NCBI GenBank assembly: GCA_025458525.1
Contig: JALOSF010000022.1
Span: 1-50,704, forward strand
Direction: 5' to 3'
DNA: 50,704 nucleotides
DNA from: Cypionkella sp.
GTDB lineage: Bacteria > Pseudomonadota > Alphaproteobacteria > Rhodobacterales > Rhodobacteraceae
The notes under the pieces were generated by a model. It had not been told where the DNA came from. It worked only from the letters and a program-made list of their open reading frames with translations, and ran no database searches. Shown here piece after piece: positions 16,400 to 25,243 of the stretch. Each line of letters starts with the position of its first letter. Position 1 is the first letter of the stretch. The position numbers and the translations under genes are program-made.

Positions 16400-18475
16400 A
16401 TGACGCCCCAAGCCCGCATCGCGCTGTTTTTCCGCCCCACCATCCTGTTGGCGATCGGCCTGATGGCCGTGATCGTCATGATGGTCCTGCCCGTGCCATC
16501 CTGGCTGTTGGACATCGGGCTTGCCTTGTCCTTCGCGCTTGCGATCCTGATGCTTACCGTGACGCTGTTCATCGAACGGCCGTTGGACTTTTCGGCATTT
16601 CCCACGATCCTGCTGGCGTCGCTGCTGCTTCGGCTCTCGCTTAACGTTTCCTCAACCAAGCTGATCATCGGAGAGGGGCACACCGGCACCGATGCCGCCG
16701 GTGCGGTGATCGAGGGGTTTGCCAATTTCATCATGGGCGGGAACATCCTGCTTGGGATCGTCATCTTCTGCGTCCTGATGATCGTGAACTTCATGGTGAT
16801 CACCAAAGGGGCGGGTCGCATGGCCGAGGTCGGGGCCCGCTTTGCCCTTGACGGCATGCCGGGCCGTCAGCTGGCCATCGATGCCGATATGGCAGCAGGC
16901 GCGATTGACCATGCCGAAGCCAAGGAGCGGCGTGAACGTGAACTGGCCGAAACCAACTTTTTCGGCTCGCTGGACGGGGCGTCGAAATTCGTCAAGGGCG
17001 ATGCGGTTGCCGGGTTGCTGATCACCCTCTTGAACATTGTCATGGGGCTGATCATGGGCGTGTTCGTGCATGACATGCCGGTCGCACGCGCCTTTGAAAC
17101 CTATGCCATCCTGACCGTCGGCGACGGTCTGGTCAGCCAGATTCCCGCGGTCATCATCTCGGTTGCGGCTGCACTTCTGCTTGCGCGGGGTGGCACCAAG
17201 GGCGCAGCCGATGTGTCCTTCTTTGCACAGCTTGGCCGCTATCCGGGGGCATTGGGCACCGTCGCCGTTCTGCTGGCTCTGTTTGCCCTCGTACCCGGGA
17301 TGCCGTTTCTTCCCTTCATCATCGGGGCGGCGGTGCTTGCCGGGACAGCGGTCTGGGTCAGCCGCCGCGATGCAAATCCCCTGCCCGCGGACACCCCCGC
17401 CCCCGAGGTGCAGCGCAAGAGAGCGCTTGGCGATGTGCTGGATTTCGATGAGCTGCATCTTGAGTTTGCGCCAGACCTGGTCGCGATGGTGCTTGACCCC
17501 GCGACGGGGCTTGATGGCCGCATCGGCAATATGCGCAATCACGTTGCGGCAACCTATGGGCTTATCCTGCCCGAGATTCGTCTGACCGATGAACCCTCTT
17601 TGCCGAACGGCACCTATCGCATCCGCATTCAGGGTGTCGAACGGGTCACGAACAGGTTGATGCCGGACAGATCGCTGGTCCTGCTGAACGAAGGCGTCGA
17701 TGCCCCCGACGGAATTGATGTGAGCGAGCCAGTCTATGGCACGCCCGCGCGCTGGATCCTGCCCGAGCGGCAGGAGGATGCGGTGATCGCCGGCATGACC
17801 GTTGTCTCGCCGCCCGAAGTTCTGGCCACGCACCTGCTTGAGGTCATCCGTGGCAATCTGGCACGGCTGCTGTCGCTTCGGGGCTTGCGCCGCCTGCTGG
17901 ACGAATTTGTCAACGTGTCGGAACCCGCACGGGCCGAGGCAAACCGCAAGCTTCTCGATGACATGATCCCGGAGAAGGTTCAGATCGATCTCCTCCTCGC
18001 GGTGCTGCGGCTTTTGCTTGAAGAACGTGTGTCGATCCGCAATCTGCCGCTGATTCTCGAGGCGATTGCCGAAGCGCGCGGTCTTCCCTCGGCCGAGGCG
18101 ATTTGTGAACATGTGCGGCAAAAGATCGGCTTTCAGCTTGTCTCCGATCTCAAGCGGGTCGATGGCACGATCCCGCTGATCCAGATCGCCCCGGAATGGG
18201 AAAAGACATTCGCGACCTATCAGATCGAAGGCGAGCGTGGGCAGCGTGATGTCGCCCTGCCCCCCGATCAATTCGCGCGCCTCGCCGGGCTCTTGGCCGA
18301 AAAGCTGAACCGCGCGGCAGAAAGCGGCATCACCGCGGCAGTCGTGACCTCGACCCTGCGCCGGCGATTTGTGCGCACCGTGCTTGCGGCCAAGGGTCTG
18401 AGTTCGCCGGTTCTCTCTTACGAAGAGATCGGGCTGGAGGCACGCCCGGCCATTGTCGGGCTCGTCCCGCAATGA
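16400..18475 (+). CDS. flhA: Flagellar export gate protein FlhA
   Basis: Forms the nonameric ring of the flagellar type III export gate and uses the proton motive force. It has 691 residues. About eight hydrophobic segments fill residues 10-320, and the FHIPEP-family signature region VGARFALDGMPGRQLAIDADM lies at about 143-163. A large cytoplasmic domain follows (about 350-691). The start is 6 bp after the transglycosylase stop, and the stop overlaps the fliR start. Confidence 0.97.
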   Translation: MTPQARIALFFRPTILLAIGLMAVIVMMVLPVPSWLLDIGLALSFALAILMLTVTLFIERPLDFSAFPTILLASLLLRLSLNVSSTKLIIGEGHTGTDAAGAVIEGFANFIMGGNILLGIVIFCVLMIVNFMVITKGAGRMAEVGARFALDGMPGRQLAIDADMAAGAIDHAEAKERRERELAETNFFGSLDGASKFVKGDAVAGLLITLLNIVMGLIMGVFVHDMPVARAFETYAILTVGDGLVSQIPAVIISVAAALLLARGGTKGAADVSFFAQLGRYPGALGTVAVLLALFALVPGMPFLPFIIGAAVLAGTAVWVSRRDANPLPADTPAPEVQRKRALGDVLDFDELHLEFAPDLVAMVLDPATGLDGRIGNMRNHVAATYGLILPEIRLTDEPSLPNGTYRIRIQGVERVTNRLMPDRSLVLLNEGVDAPDGIDVSEPVYGTPARWILPERQEDAVIAGMTVVSPPEVLATHLLEVIRGNLARLLSLRGLRRLLDEFVNVSEPARAEANRKLLDDMIPEKVQIDLLLAVLRLLLEERVSIRNLPLILEAIAEARGLPSAEAICEHVRQKIGFQLVSDLKRVDGTIPLIQIAPEWEKTFATYQIEGERGQRDVALPPDQFARLAGLLAEKLNRAAESGITAAVVTSTLRRRFVRTVLAAKGLSSPVLSYEEIGLEARPAIVGLVPQ

Positions 18476-19242
18476 CCGAAATCATCGCCCTTCTGCTGGA
18501 ATACAATGCTCTTGCCACTGACCACGCCGAAGCGGCGGCACTTGTCTTTCTTCGTGTCGGTGCGGTGATGGCGACCTTGCCCGCCTTCGGCGAGGCAACC
18601 TTGCCAGCCCGCCTCCGGTTGGTCTTGGCGTTGATGTTTTCGGCGGCCATCTTTCCGGCGGTCCAGCCCGCGCTTGCCGATGTGCCGCTGGAACAGGGCT
18701 TTGCCGCAGAGGTCGTGATCGGATTGGCGCTCGGGCTCTTTGTGCGGCTGTTCATCCTGTGTCTGCTGACCGCAGGGTCGATCGCGGCAAACGCGACGTC
18801 GCTGGCGCAACTTTTTCCCTCTGGCGCAGAGGCACAGCCTGCAATTGCGAAACTTCTGGTGGTTGCTGGCCTTGCGCTTGCCGTCAACATGGGGCTGCAT
18901 CTGCGCGTCGTCGAATATCTTGTGCTAAGCTATGATATCCTGCCCGCCGGCCTCTGGCCTTCTGCCGCCTTGATGGCAGAGATGGGTATCGCGCAAACCG
19001 GGCGCGCTTTTGCCCTCGCCTTCATGATCTCGATGCCCTTCGTGATCGCGTCGTTGATCTACAATGTCGCCCTGGGCGTCATCAACCGGGCCATGCCGCA
19101 GCTGATGGTGACTTTCGTCGGCGCGCCGGCGCTGAGCCTTGGCGGGCTGGTCCTGCTGGCGTTGGTTGCCCCGCTGGCCCTCGCGGTCTGGGTCCACACG
19201 CTCAACGGGTTTCTGGCCTCCCCCACGGCGGCGCTTCCCTAA
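18472..19242 (+). CDS. fliR: Flagellar export protein FliR
   Basis: Integral membrane part of the FliPQR export channel. It has 256 residues, mostly hydrophobic, with about six membrane segments, including ALVFLRVGAVMATLPAFGEA near the N-terminus, a family hallmark. Its ATG overlaps the flhA stop (ATGA). FliP is not present in this window. Confidence 0.95.
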   Translation: MTEIIALLLEYNALATDHAEAAALVFLRVGAVMATLPAFGEATLPARLRLVLALMFSAAIFPAVQPALADVPLEQGFAAEVVIGLALGLFVRLFILCLLTAGSIAANATSLAQLFPSGAEAQPAIAKLLVVAGLALAVNMGLHLRVVEYLVLSYDILPAGLWPSAALMAEMGIAQTGRAFALAFMISMPFVIASLIYNVALGVINRAMPQLMVTFVGAPALSLGGLVLLALVAPLALAVWVHTLNGFLASPTAALP

Positions 19243-19245
19243 GCC

Positions 19246-20334
19246 ATGTCACAATCGGATGACGAAAGCCCAAGCGAAAAGGAACACGAGCCGAGCCAGA
19301 AGCGGCTTGAGGATGCGCGTCGCAAAGGCGATATCGCCAAGTCAAACGAGCTTTCGGCCGCGGCCGCCTATGCCGGCTTGCTGCTGGCGGGGCTGATGGG
19401 CGCCGGTGCAGTCACGCAGGCAGCCGGCGCCGGAACAATCCTGCTCGAACAAGCCGCCGCTATTGCCCGGCTTGCCGCAGAAGGCGCCCGTCCGGTTGTT
19501 GCCGGTCTGATAGAATCCGCCTTGCCGGTTCTTGCGCTGCTGCTGTGCCTTCCGGCCGCCGGGGCGCTGTTGGCCCTGATTGCCCAGCGGGCCATCGTTT
19601 TTGCTCCTGAAAAACTGATGCCGAAACTGTCCCACATCTCTCCGCTCGCAACCGCCAAGAAGAAGTTCGGGGCAGAGGGGTTGTTTGAGTTCGCCAAGAG
19701 CTTCGTCAAGCTGCTGATCGTCGGCGCGGTGCTGGTCTGGCTTTTCGGCCAGCATGCGGACGATATTCTTGCGACAACAACGCTCGACCCAAGACAGGGG
19801 ACCTTGTTGTTGATGGGCCTGATGGGTCAGTTCCTGTTCATCGTCATCCTGGTCACGGCCGCGATCGGCGCAGTTGACCTGATGTGGCAGCGTCACGCGC
19901 TGCTGCAACGCAACCGCATGTCCCGCAAGGACATGATGGATGAAATGAAGGAAAGCGAAGGCGACCCGCACACCAAGATGCAACGTCGTCAGCGTGGCCA
20001 GGAAATCGCGATGAATCAGATGCTTGCCGATGTCGCGACGGCCAATGTCGTTATCGTGAACCCGACCCATTACGCCGTCGCCCTGAAATGGCACCGCGGA
20101 TCGCGTACAGCCCCGGTCCTTGTTGCAAAGGGCGTTGACGAAGTGGCGCGCCGGATCAGAGAAGTCGCGGCCGAACATGGCGTCCCCATCCAGTCGGACC
20201 CACCCACGGCCCGGTCGATTTTTGCCTTGGTCGATATCGGCAAACCGATCGCACGGGATCATTATCGGGCCGTGGCTGCGGCAATCCGCTTTGCCGAAGC
20301 GATGAGAAAGCGCGCGAAGGAGCGGTTGAGATGA
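19246..20334 (+). CDS. flhB: Flagellar export switch protein FlhB
   Basis: Substrate-specificity switch of the flagellar export apparatus, which responds to FliK. It has 362 residues: a short N-terminal stretch (KRLEDARRKGDIAKSNE), four membrane segments to about residue 210, then the cytoplasmic domain. The self-cleavage motif NPTH occurs in VIVNPTHYAVALKW. The start follows the fliR stop by 3 bp, and the stop overlaps the next small gene. Confidence 0.97.
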   Translation: MSQSDDESPSEKEHEPSQKRLEDARRKGDIAKSNELSAAAAYAGLLLAGLMGAGAVTQAAGAGTILLEQAAAIARLAAEGARPVVAGLIESALPVLALLLCLPAAGALLALIAQRAIVFAPEKLMPKLSHISPLATAKKKFGAEGLFEFAKSFVKLLIVGAVLVWLFGQHADDILATTTLDPRQGTLLLMGLMGQFLFIVILVTAAIGAVDLMWQRHALLQRNRMSRKDMMDEMKESEGDPHTKMQRRQRGQEIAMNQMLADVATANVVIVNPTHYAVALKWHRGSRTAPVLVAKGVDEVARRIREVAAEHGVPIQSDPPTARSIFALVDIGKPIARDHYRAVAAAIRFAEAMRKRAKERLR

Positions 20335-20660
20335 CAGATCTTGCCAGATTGCGAAAGTTGCAGCAGATCGCCGATCTGTTGAAAGACCGGGATCTGACGC
20401 GGCTGGGCCAGGCGTCGGCGCGCAAGATGCAGACCGAGGCGCAGTTGATCGCGCTCGACGGGGCCTTTTCGGTTCAGGGGCTTGATCCGGTTGTCGCGGG
20501 GCAGATCATCGACCGCTTTGGCTTGTGGACCACACAGCGCCGCATCAGCCTGAACCAGCAACTGGCGCGCGAGACGGCAGCCTGGATCGAAACGAAAGCG
20601 CAGGCGCAACGCTCCTTTGGCCGCGCCGAAGTGCTGGGAAAGCTGGTCAAGCGGCTGTAG
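20331..20660 (+). CDS. Small helical protein in the flhA-fliR-flhB operon (FliJ-like position)
   Basis: 109 residues, soluble and charged, with no signal peptide. The sequence is almost entirely helix-forming with coiled-coil character (LARLRKLQQIADLLKDRDL; RETAAWIETKAQAQRS). It starts at an ATG overlapping the flhB stop and ends the operon. Size, composition and place suggest an export chaperone or FliJ-like stalk protein for the FliI ATPase, but no diagnostic motif is visible. Confidence 0.6.
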   Translation: MTDLARLRKLQQIADLLKDRDLTRLGQASARKMQTEAQLIALDGAFSVQGLDPVVAGQIIDRFGLWTTQRRISLNQQLARETAAWIETKAQAQRSFGRAEVLGKLVKRL

Positions 20661-20666
20661 CTGCGG

Positions 20667-21149
20667 TCAGCTGTCTTGCCGGATGATGTCGGTGATCAGC
20701 ACGTTCCTGACCGTATCCCCCATGACGGAAACGGCCACTTCCTTCAGGCCACGCCGCAGGATCACCAGGTTGTCGGCATCGGTGAATGACCCACGAAACC
20801 CGCCGGTATTGGCATGATCGAACAAAAGCTGAAGAATGCCATCACGCAGCCGCGGCTCTTGCGCATAGACCTGCTCGGTGCTGCCCGGTGCGACCTCGAG
20901 GCTGAGGGACAGGATGACCAGCGATACGATCCTGTCGTTTTCAACAACCGGCACAATGAACTGATTGGCCAGTTTGACAAATTCCGGCGCGAGGGCGGGG
21001 TCAACCTCCTCTGGCGCCTCTTGGGGTGCTTCTGCCCCCTCGCCGGCTGTCGCTTCTTCGCCGACAGATGGCGGCCGCAGGACCAGCCCCGCGCCGACAC
21101 CGGCGCCCGCGCCCATCACGATCAGCAAGAAAGGAAGCAGTTTGCGCAT
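20667..21149 (-). CDS. fliL: FliL-family flagellar basal body protein
   Basis: Single-pass inner-membrane protein associated with the stator and basal body. It has 160 residues from ATG 21149, with GAGGG 8 nt upstream. The membrane helix is at about 4-24 (LLPFLLIVMGAGAGVGAGLVL), followed by an acidic, Pro-rich linker and a periplasmic domain from about 52 containing FVKLANQFIVPVV and the C-terminal GLKEVAVSVMGDTVRNVLITDI. It is the last gene of the fliL-flgH-flgA-flgG-flgF-fliQ-fliE-flgC-flgB set, and its end faces the flhB operon end with a 6-bp gap. Confidence 0.82.
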   Translation of the reverse strand: MRKLLPFLLIVMGAGAGVGAGLVLRPPSVGEEATAGEGAEAPQEAPEEVDPALAPEFVKLANQFIVPVVENDRIVSLVILSLSLEVAPGSTEQVYAQEPRLRDGILQLLFDHANTGGFRGSFTDADNLVILRRGLKEVAVSVMGDTVRNVLITDIIRQDS

Positions 21150-21156
21150 GTGACCC

Positions 21157-21876
21157 TCAGAACGGCAGAAGAATGTCGGTGATTTGCTGACCGTAACGGG
21201 GCTGTTGCACATCGGTGATCTGGCCACGCCCGCCATAGGCAATGCGCGCGCCGGCGATCTTGTCATAGGTCACTTCGTTTGACCGCGAGATATCGGCGGG
21301 CCGGACATAGCCCGTCACGATCAACTCCCGCAGCTCGAAATTGACCCGTACTTCTTGCTGGCCTTCGATACGCAGCACACCGTTGGGCAGTTTTTCCACC
21401 ACCGTGGCGGCCACCCGCAGCGTCAACTTTTCGTTGCGCGAAACCGACCCTTCACCTTCGAATGTCGAGGAGGAATTTGTCTGGACCGCTTCGGCCATCG
21501 AAGCGCCGTCCGGCAGCACACGATCGATGCGCTGGGGTATGCCAAGCAGTTGCGGCACACCGGCGCTTTGGCTGCCCGTCCTCGACCGCCCGGAGGAATT
21601 GGAAATCTCGGCGCTGTCATCGATTTCGATCACCACGGTCAGGATATCCCCCCGGTTTCCTGCGCGCCGATCGCCAAGCAGGGAGGCGCGGCTCGCCGTC
21701 CAGAGCGAGGAGGCATCCGAGGGAGCGTTCGGATCTGCCTGATCCGCGAATGTGTTCGAATACATGGCATGATGCTGATAACTCCCCTCAAGTGGCGAGA
21801 AGTCGGGCGCCTTGCCCACCTGGGCAAGCGGGGAACAGCCGGCAAGAGCGATTGCAAGACCTAGAAAAGCGCGCAT
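21157..21876 (-). CDS. flgH: Flagellar L-ring lipoprotein FlgH
   Basis: Outer-membrane ring protein around the flagellar rod. It has 239 residues. The lipobox LAGC places the lipidated cysteine at residue 14. Family features include ASLLGDRRAGNRGDILTVVIEIDDSAEISN and the C-terminal RYGQQITDILLPF. It lies 3 bp after flgA and 7 bp before fliL. Confidence 0.96.
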   Translation of the reverse strand: MRAFLGLAIALAGCSPLAQVGKAPDFSPLEGSYQHHAMYSNTFADQADPNAPSDASSLWTASRASLLGDRRAGNRGDILTVVIEIDDSAEISNSSGRSRTGSQSAGVPQLLGIPQRIDRVLPDGASMAEAVQTNSSSTFEGEGSVSRNEKLTLRVAATVVEKLPNGVLRIEGQQEVRVNFELRELIVTGYVRPADISRSNEVTYDKIAGARIAYGGRGQITDVQQPRYGQQITDILLPF

Positions 21877-21879
21877 GGA

Positions 21880-22302
21880 TTATCCTTCGGAACGGCTGAC
21901 GCGCACGGATCCGTCAGGCAGAACCCAACCCTGAACCGTATTTCGCGATGACAAATTCAAGACAGAGATGAGGTCGCCGACGCCACCGCGATCCAGCGCG
22001 CGGCCTTCGGTTGTGATGGCAATCGCGCCCGAGACATAAGACAAGGCCACGATCTGGTTTCGCAAAACCACAGCGGGCGGTCCAACCTGTCCTTCGCGGA
22101 TCGGGCGGCCCGGATAAAGCGCGACCCGCGCTTCCTGCCCGAAGATCAGCGCCGGATCACTGATCGCGCCGGGGATATCCGCATCGACAACCGAAAGATC
22201 TGCCGGTTGGATGATCTGCCCGGCCTTGATGACCCGCGTGGTGACAAGAGCATCCGCAACGGCCGGAAACGGCAGCAGACACAGAAGCACCCATTTCATC
22301 AA
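21880..22302 (-). CDS. flgA: Flagellar P-ring assembly chaperone FlgA
   Basis: Periplasmic chaperone for FlgI P-ring assembly. It has 140 residues with a signal peptide (MMKWVLLCLLPFPAVADA). The SAF-like domain pattern VIKAGQIIQPADLSVVDADIPG and the hydrophobic C-terminal GWVLPDGSVRV are typical. It is shorter than many FlgA proteins, consistent with the single-domain form. Its start overlaps the flgG stop. flgI itself is not in the window. Confidence 0.93.
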   Translation of the reverse strand: MMKWVLLCLLPFPAVADALVTTRVIKAGQIIQPADLSVVDADIPGAISDPALIFGQEARVALYPGRPIREGQVGPPAVVLRNQIVALSYVSGAIAITTEGRALDRGGVGDLISVLNLSSRNTVQGWVLPDGSVRVSRSEG

Positions 22303-23084
22303 CGCACCTGTGTGGTGGCAGAGAGCATCTGGTCGGCGGCCGTGATCACCTTGGCATTAAGCTCATAGCCGCGCTGCGCCTTTATCAGATCGGTGACCTC
22401 GCGCACGGCATCGACCGAGCTCTCCTCCAGATAGCCTTGCCGTACCGTGCCAAGGCCATTCTCGCCGGGCGCCGATTGCAGGGCAGGGCCCGAGGCTTCC
22501 GTTTCGAGAAACAGGTTGGAGCCGATCGCTTCGAGGCCCTTTTCATTGGTGAACCCGGTCAAGGCCAATTGGCCCAGAAGCTCCGGTTCGACTCGATCCG
22601 CGAAATAGGCATAGACCTCGCCGTTCCCGTTGATCGCAAGCGCACGGGCATCCGAGGGAATCGTGATCCCCGGCGCAATCGGATAGCCTTCGGAATTCAC
22701 GATCAGGCCATCGCCCGTCCGCTTGAGCGCACCATCGCGCGTGAAGGCCGATCCACCGCCCGGCATCGTCACCTCGAGGTAGCCATGCCCTTCGATGGCG
22801 ATATCCAGATCACCCCCCGTTTGGGTCAAAGAGCCCTGCGCCAGCACGACCGAAACAGCCGAGGGGCGCACCCCAAGGCCCAGCTGGACCCCTGTCGGCA
22901 ACATGGTCCCGTCGCTCGCCGTGATGCTGCCGGGGCGGGCAAGCTGCTGATAGTGTAAATCGGCAAAATCCGCGCGTCGCGCGTTGAAGCCGGTTGTGGA
23001 CATGTTGGCAAGGTTGTTTGCGACGACATCGACCCGCATCTGCTGGGCCGCCATGCCAGTTGCGGCAATCTGTAAGGCTTTCAT
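22299..23084 (-). CDS. flgG: Flagellar distal rod protein FlgG
   Basis: Distal rod subunit. It has 261 residues, the standard length. The N-terminal rod signature ANNLANMSTTGFNARRADF and the C-terminal helix EVTDLIKAQRGYELNAKVI are both clear. It is flanked by flgF (9 bp away) and flgA (4-bp overlap). Confidence 0.97.
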   Translation of the reverse strand: MKALQIAATGMAAQQMRVDVVANNLANMSTTGFNARRADFADLHYQQLARPGSITASDGTMLPTGVQLGLGVRPSAVSVVLAQGSLTQTGGDLDIAIEGHGYLEVTMPGGGSAFTRDGALKRTGDGLIVNSEGYPIAPGITIPSDARALAINGNGEVYAYFADRVEPELLGQLALTGFTNEKGLEAIGSNLFLETEASGPALQSAPGENGLGTVRQGYLEESSVDAVREVTDLIKAQRGYELNAKVITAADQMLSATTQVR

Positions 23085-23093
23085 AGGGCTCTC

Positions 23094-23804
23094 CTATCGA
23101 CCAAGCGTTTGTATGACGGTGCGCTGCCGTTGATCTTCGGCGTCGAGGAATTTCTGTCCCAGTTCATAGGCGCGCTGAACCGTGATCATCCGAGCGATCT
23201 CGGACACGGGTTCGACATTGCTGTCTTCCAGAAAGCCTTGGTGGATCTTTGCGTCCTCGGCCGGTTCCAGCGCATCGGCGGCAAACAGCGTTCCGGTCTG
23301 ATGCCGCAACGAAAGCGGATCGACCGGGCGCCAAAGGCCGATCTGAGCGACGGGCTGACCATCGGCAGAGAGGGTGCCATCCATGGCAATCGACACGGTG
23401 CGCGCGCCGACCGGGACCGGAACAGGCGCGCCACCTGCATCGAGGACGGCATGACCGTCGCCCGTCACCAAGATGCCCTCGCCCGAAGCCGTAAACGCCC
23501 CCGCCCGGGTGAGCCGTTCGCCGTCAGGGGTTGCAATCAGAAAGAACCCCTCGCCCTGCAAGGCCAGATCATAGGTTCCGCCTGTCTGCGACATGCCTGC
23601 CTGCGACAGATCAATGTGCCGCCCGTTTCCATAGGCCATGGACAACGAGGGCTCTTGATCCAGTCGGGCGATGAACTCTGAAAAGACCACACCTTCGCGT
23701 CGAAACCCGGTCGTCGACGTGTTCGCGATATTGTTCGCAATCACCTGCATTTCGCGCATCAGACCCATCTGCCGGGTCAGGGTGGTATAACCAGGGGTTT
23801 CCAT
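23094..23804 (-). CDS. flgF: Flagellar proximal rod protein FlgF
   Basis: Rod protein of 236 residues, similar to FlgG. It carries ANNIANTSTTGFRREGVVF near residue 25 and the C-terminal MITVQRAYELGQKFLD. The position next to flgG and the shorter length favour FlgF over a second FlgG. Confidence 0.94.
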   Translation of the reverse strand: METPGYTTLTRQMGLMREMQVIANNIANTSTTGFRREGVVFSEFIARLDQEPSLSMAYGNGRHIDLSQAGMSQTGGTYDLALQGEGFFLIATPDGERLTRAGAFTASGEGILVTGDGHAVLDAGGAPVPVPVGARTVSIAMDGTLSADGQPVAQIGLWRPVDPLSLRHQTGTLFAADALEPAEDAKIHQGFLEDSNVEPVSEIARMITVQRAYELGQKFLDAEDQRQRTVIQTLGR

Positions 23805-23805
23805 G

Positions 23806-24084
23806 TCAGCGTCCCGCGATGAGAGGAATGATGGCGTCGGTGAAGAAGGTGACGAGCGTGGAGGTCATGAAGCTCATCGAGGCCCAGAACACGATCAGCA
23901 TGGCGCCAACCTTTGGAACAAAGGTCAGTGTCATCTCCTGGATCGAGGTGAGCGCTTGAAAAAGGCCAACGGCAACGCCCGCGACGAGGGCGACCAGCAA
24001 CAGAGGGGCCGATATCTTGACCGAGATCCACAACCCCTGGCGCAACATGTCAAAGATCAATCCCTCTGTCGCGAGGCCGGTCAT
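23806..24084 (-). CDS. fliQ: Flagellar export protein FliQ
   Basis: 92-residue inner-membrane component of the FliPQR channel with two hydrophobic helices (about 20-42 and 55-77). Typical residues include LVALVAGVAVGLFQALTSIQ and TLTFVPKVGAML. Its start overlaps the fliE stop (ATGA). Confidence 0.96.
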   Translation of the reverse strand: MTGLATEGLIFDMLRQGLWISVKISAPLLLVALVAGVAVGLFQALTSIQEMTLTFVPKVGAMLIVFWASMSFMTSTLVTFFTDAIIPLIAGR

Positions 24085-24371
24085 ACCGGCATCCTCAGGA
24101 TTTCCTGATAGGCCTCGACCACGCGATCGCGCACCGTCACGACGGTTTCGACCGCGCTTTGCGACGAGGCCAGCGCCTCGACCAGCGCATGCGGGTCTGC
24201 GTTGCCTGTCATGGCAGCGCGCGCCGTTGCCTCGCCCCGCGAGAGCGTTTCCGAGAACGTGCCCAGAAACCGGGCGGCGCCTTCCTCGGCCGAGTTCGGC
24301 GGCGGTTCAGCCCCCGCCGCCGAACGTGTCTGTGCATAGGCCTGTGCGGCCAAGGCCTTTTTGATATCCAT
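24081..24371 (-). CDS. fliE: Flagellar hook-basal body adaptor FliE
   Basis: Links the MS-ring to the rod. It has 96 residues, with the conserved C-terminal helical segment ALASSQSAVETVVTVRDRVVEAYQEILRM-like from about 65 to 94, as in other FliE proteins. The N-terminal half is low-complexity. It lies 11 bp after flgC in the same operon. MS-ring gene fliF is absent from the window. Confidence 0.92.
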   Translation of the reverse strand: MDIKKALAAQAYAQTRSAAGAEPPPNSAEEGAARFLGTFSETLSRGEATARAAMTGNADPHALVEALASSQSAVETVVTVRDRVVEAYQEILRMPV

Positions 24372-24382
24372 TCTGGATCTCC

Positions 24383-24763
24383 CTAACGACGGATGAGATC
24401 GAACAGGCTCTGCGTCATTTGGCGCGCCTGATCGAAGAGTCTGAGGTTCGCCTCATAGCTGCGCTGCGCTTCGCGGGCGTCAGCAATCTCGATCACCAGA
24501 TCGACGTTCGATCCATCATAGTGACCGGACGTATCGGCAAGGGGATGGCTTGGGTCATAGATCCGTGTCAGCTCGGTCTGATCGAGCCGGACCGGACCGG
24601 CAGAGACCGCCCCGCCCTCCACCTCTGCTTCGAACGATACCACCTTGCGGTGATATCCCGGGGTATCGGCATTGGCGATGTTTTCAGAAACATGCCGAAG
24701 CCGTTTTGCCTGCGCCTCCATTCCGGACGCTGACAGGGCGAGAGACTGGAGAAGGTCAGCCAT
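24383..24763 (-). CDS. flgC: Flagellar proximal rod protein FlgC
   Basis: 126-residue rod protein. The signature VSENIANADTPGYHRK lies at about 26-41, and the C-terminal helix REAQRSYEANLRLFDQAR matches the family. It is encoded 12 bp after flgB. Confidence 0.95.
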   Translation of the reverse strand: MADLLQSLALSASGMEAQAKRLRHVSENIANADTPGYHRKVVSFEAEVEGGAVSAGPVRLDQTELTRIYDPSHPLADTSGHYDGSNVDLVIEIADAREAQRSYEANLRLFDQARQMTQSLFDLIRR

Positions 24764-24775
24764 GCCTCATCCCCC

Positions 24776-25159
24776 TCAGTTTCCACGGCCAAGCGACGTG
24801 CGGACGATCGCTGACGTGCTGCGATAGACCGCCAAGGCCATTTCATGGCTTTGACGGGCCTCGATCGCCTTCATCATCTGCTGATCGAGGGACACATCAT
24901 TGCCATTGGGGGCCATGCCCACGCCGTTCGGCACCTGTGGGATGATTTGTGACGGATCGCTTACAAAATGTCCCGGTCGCGTATGACGCAGGGCGAGGCC
25001 GACCCTCTCGCCATAGGCGTCCTGGAAATCGGCGACATCCATCGCCCTGAATCCGGGGGTATCAGCGTTGGCGACATTGCGCGCCACCACCTCCAGTTTG
25101 GAACCCGAGTGGGCCGCAAGTGCCTGTGCCATTCTGGTCAATCCAAGTTTTTCAAACAT
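24776..25159 (-). CDS. flgB: Flagellar proximal rod protein FlgB
   Basis: 127 residues from ATG 25159, preferred over an upstream in-frame ATG at 25186 because GAGGGAG lies about 8 nt before it and MFEKLGLTRMAQAL matches the family start. The rod motif VVARNVANADTPGFRA is at about 24-39. It is the first gene of the nine-gene minus-strand flagellar operon and is divergent from fliI. Confidence 0.95.
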   Translation of the reverse strand: MFEKLGLTRMAQALAAHSGSKLEVVARNVANADTPGFRAMDVADFQDAYGERVGLALRHTRPGHFVSDPSQIIPQVPNGVGMAPNGNDVSLDQQMMKAIEARQSHEMALAVYRSTSAIVRTSLGRGN

Positions 25160-25243
25160 CGGGGCTTCTCCCTCGACCTGCTTCACCAGTTCTTAGGGGT
25201 GATTCCTTTAGAAACGGTAATCAGCGAACAAAGGGAGAATCCC
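25160..25243. promoter_or_regulatory. Divergent flgB/fliI intergenic region
   Basis: Only 84 bp separate the two starts, so promoters for both the flgB operon and fliI are expected here. I could not find a convincing sigma-54, sigma-28 or CtrA site. The one clear signal is the fliI ribosome binding site AAGGGAG at 25231-25237. Confidence 0.4.

Noticed and set aside
16652..18472. Open frame of about 600 codons antisense to flhA
   Set aside because: Long antisense frames are common in GC-rich DNA. The text has no recognisable domain, and the flhA reading on the other strand is unmistakable.
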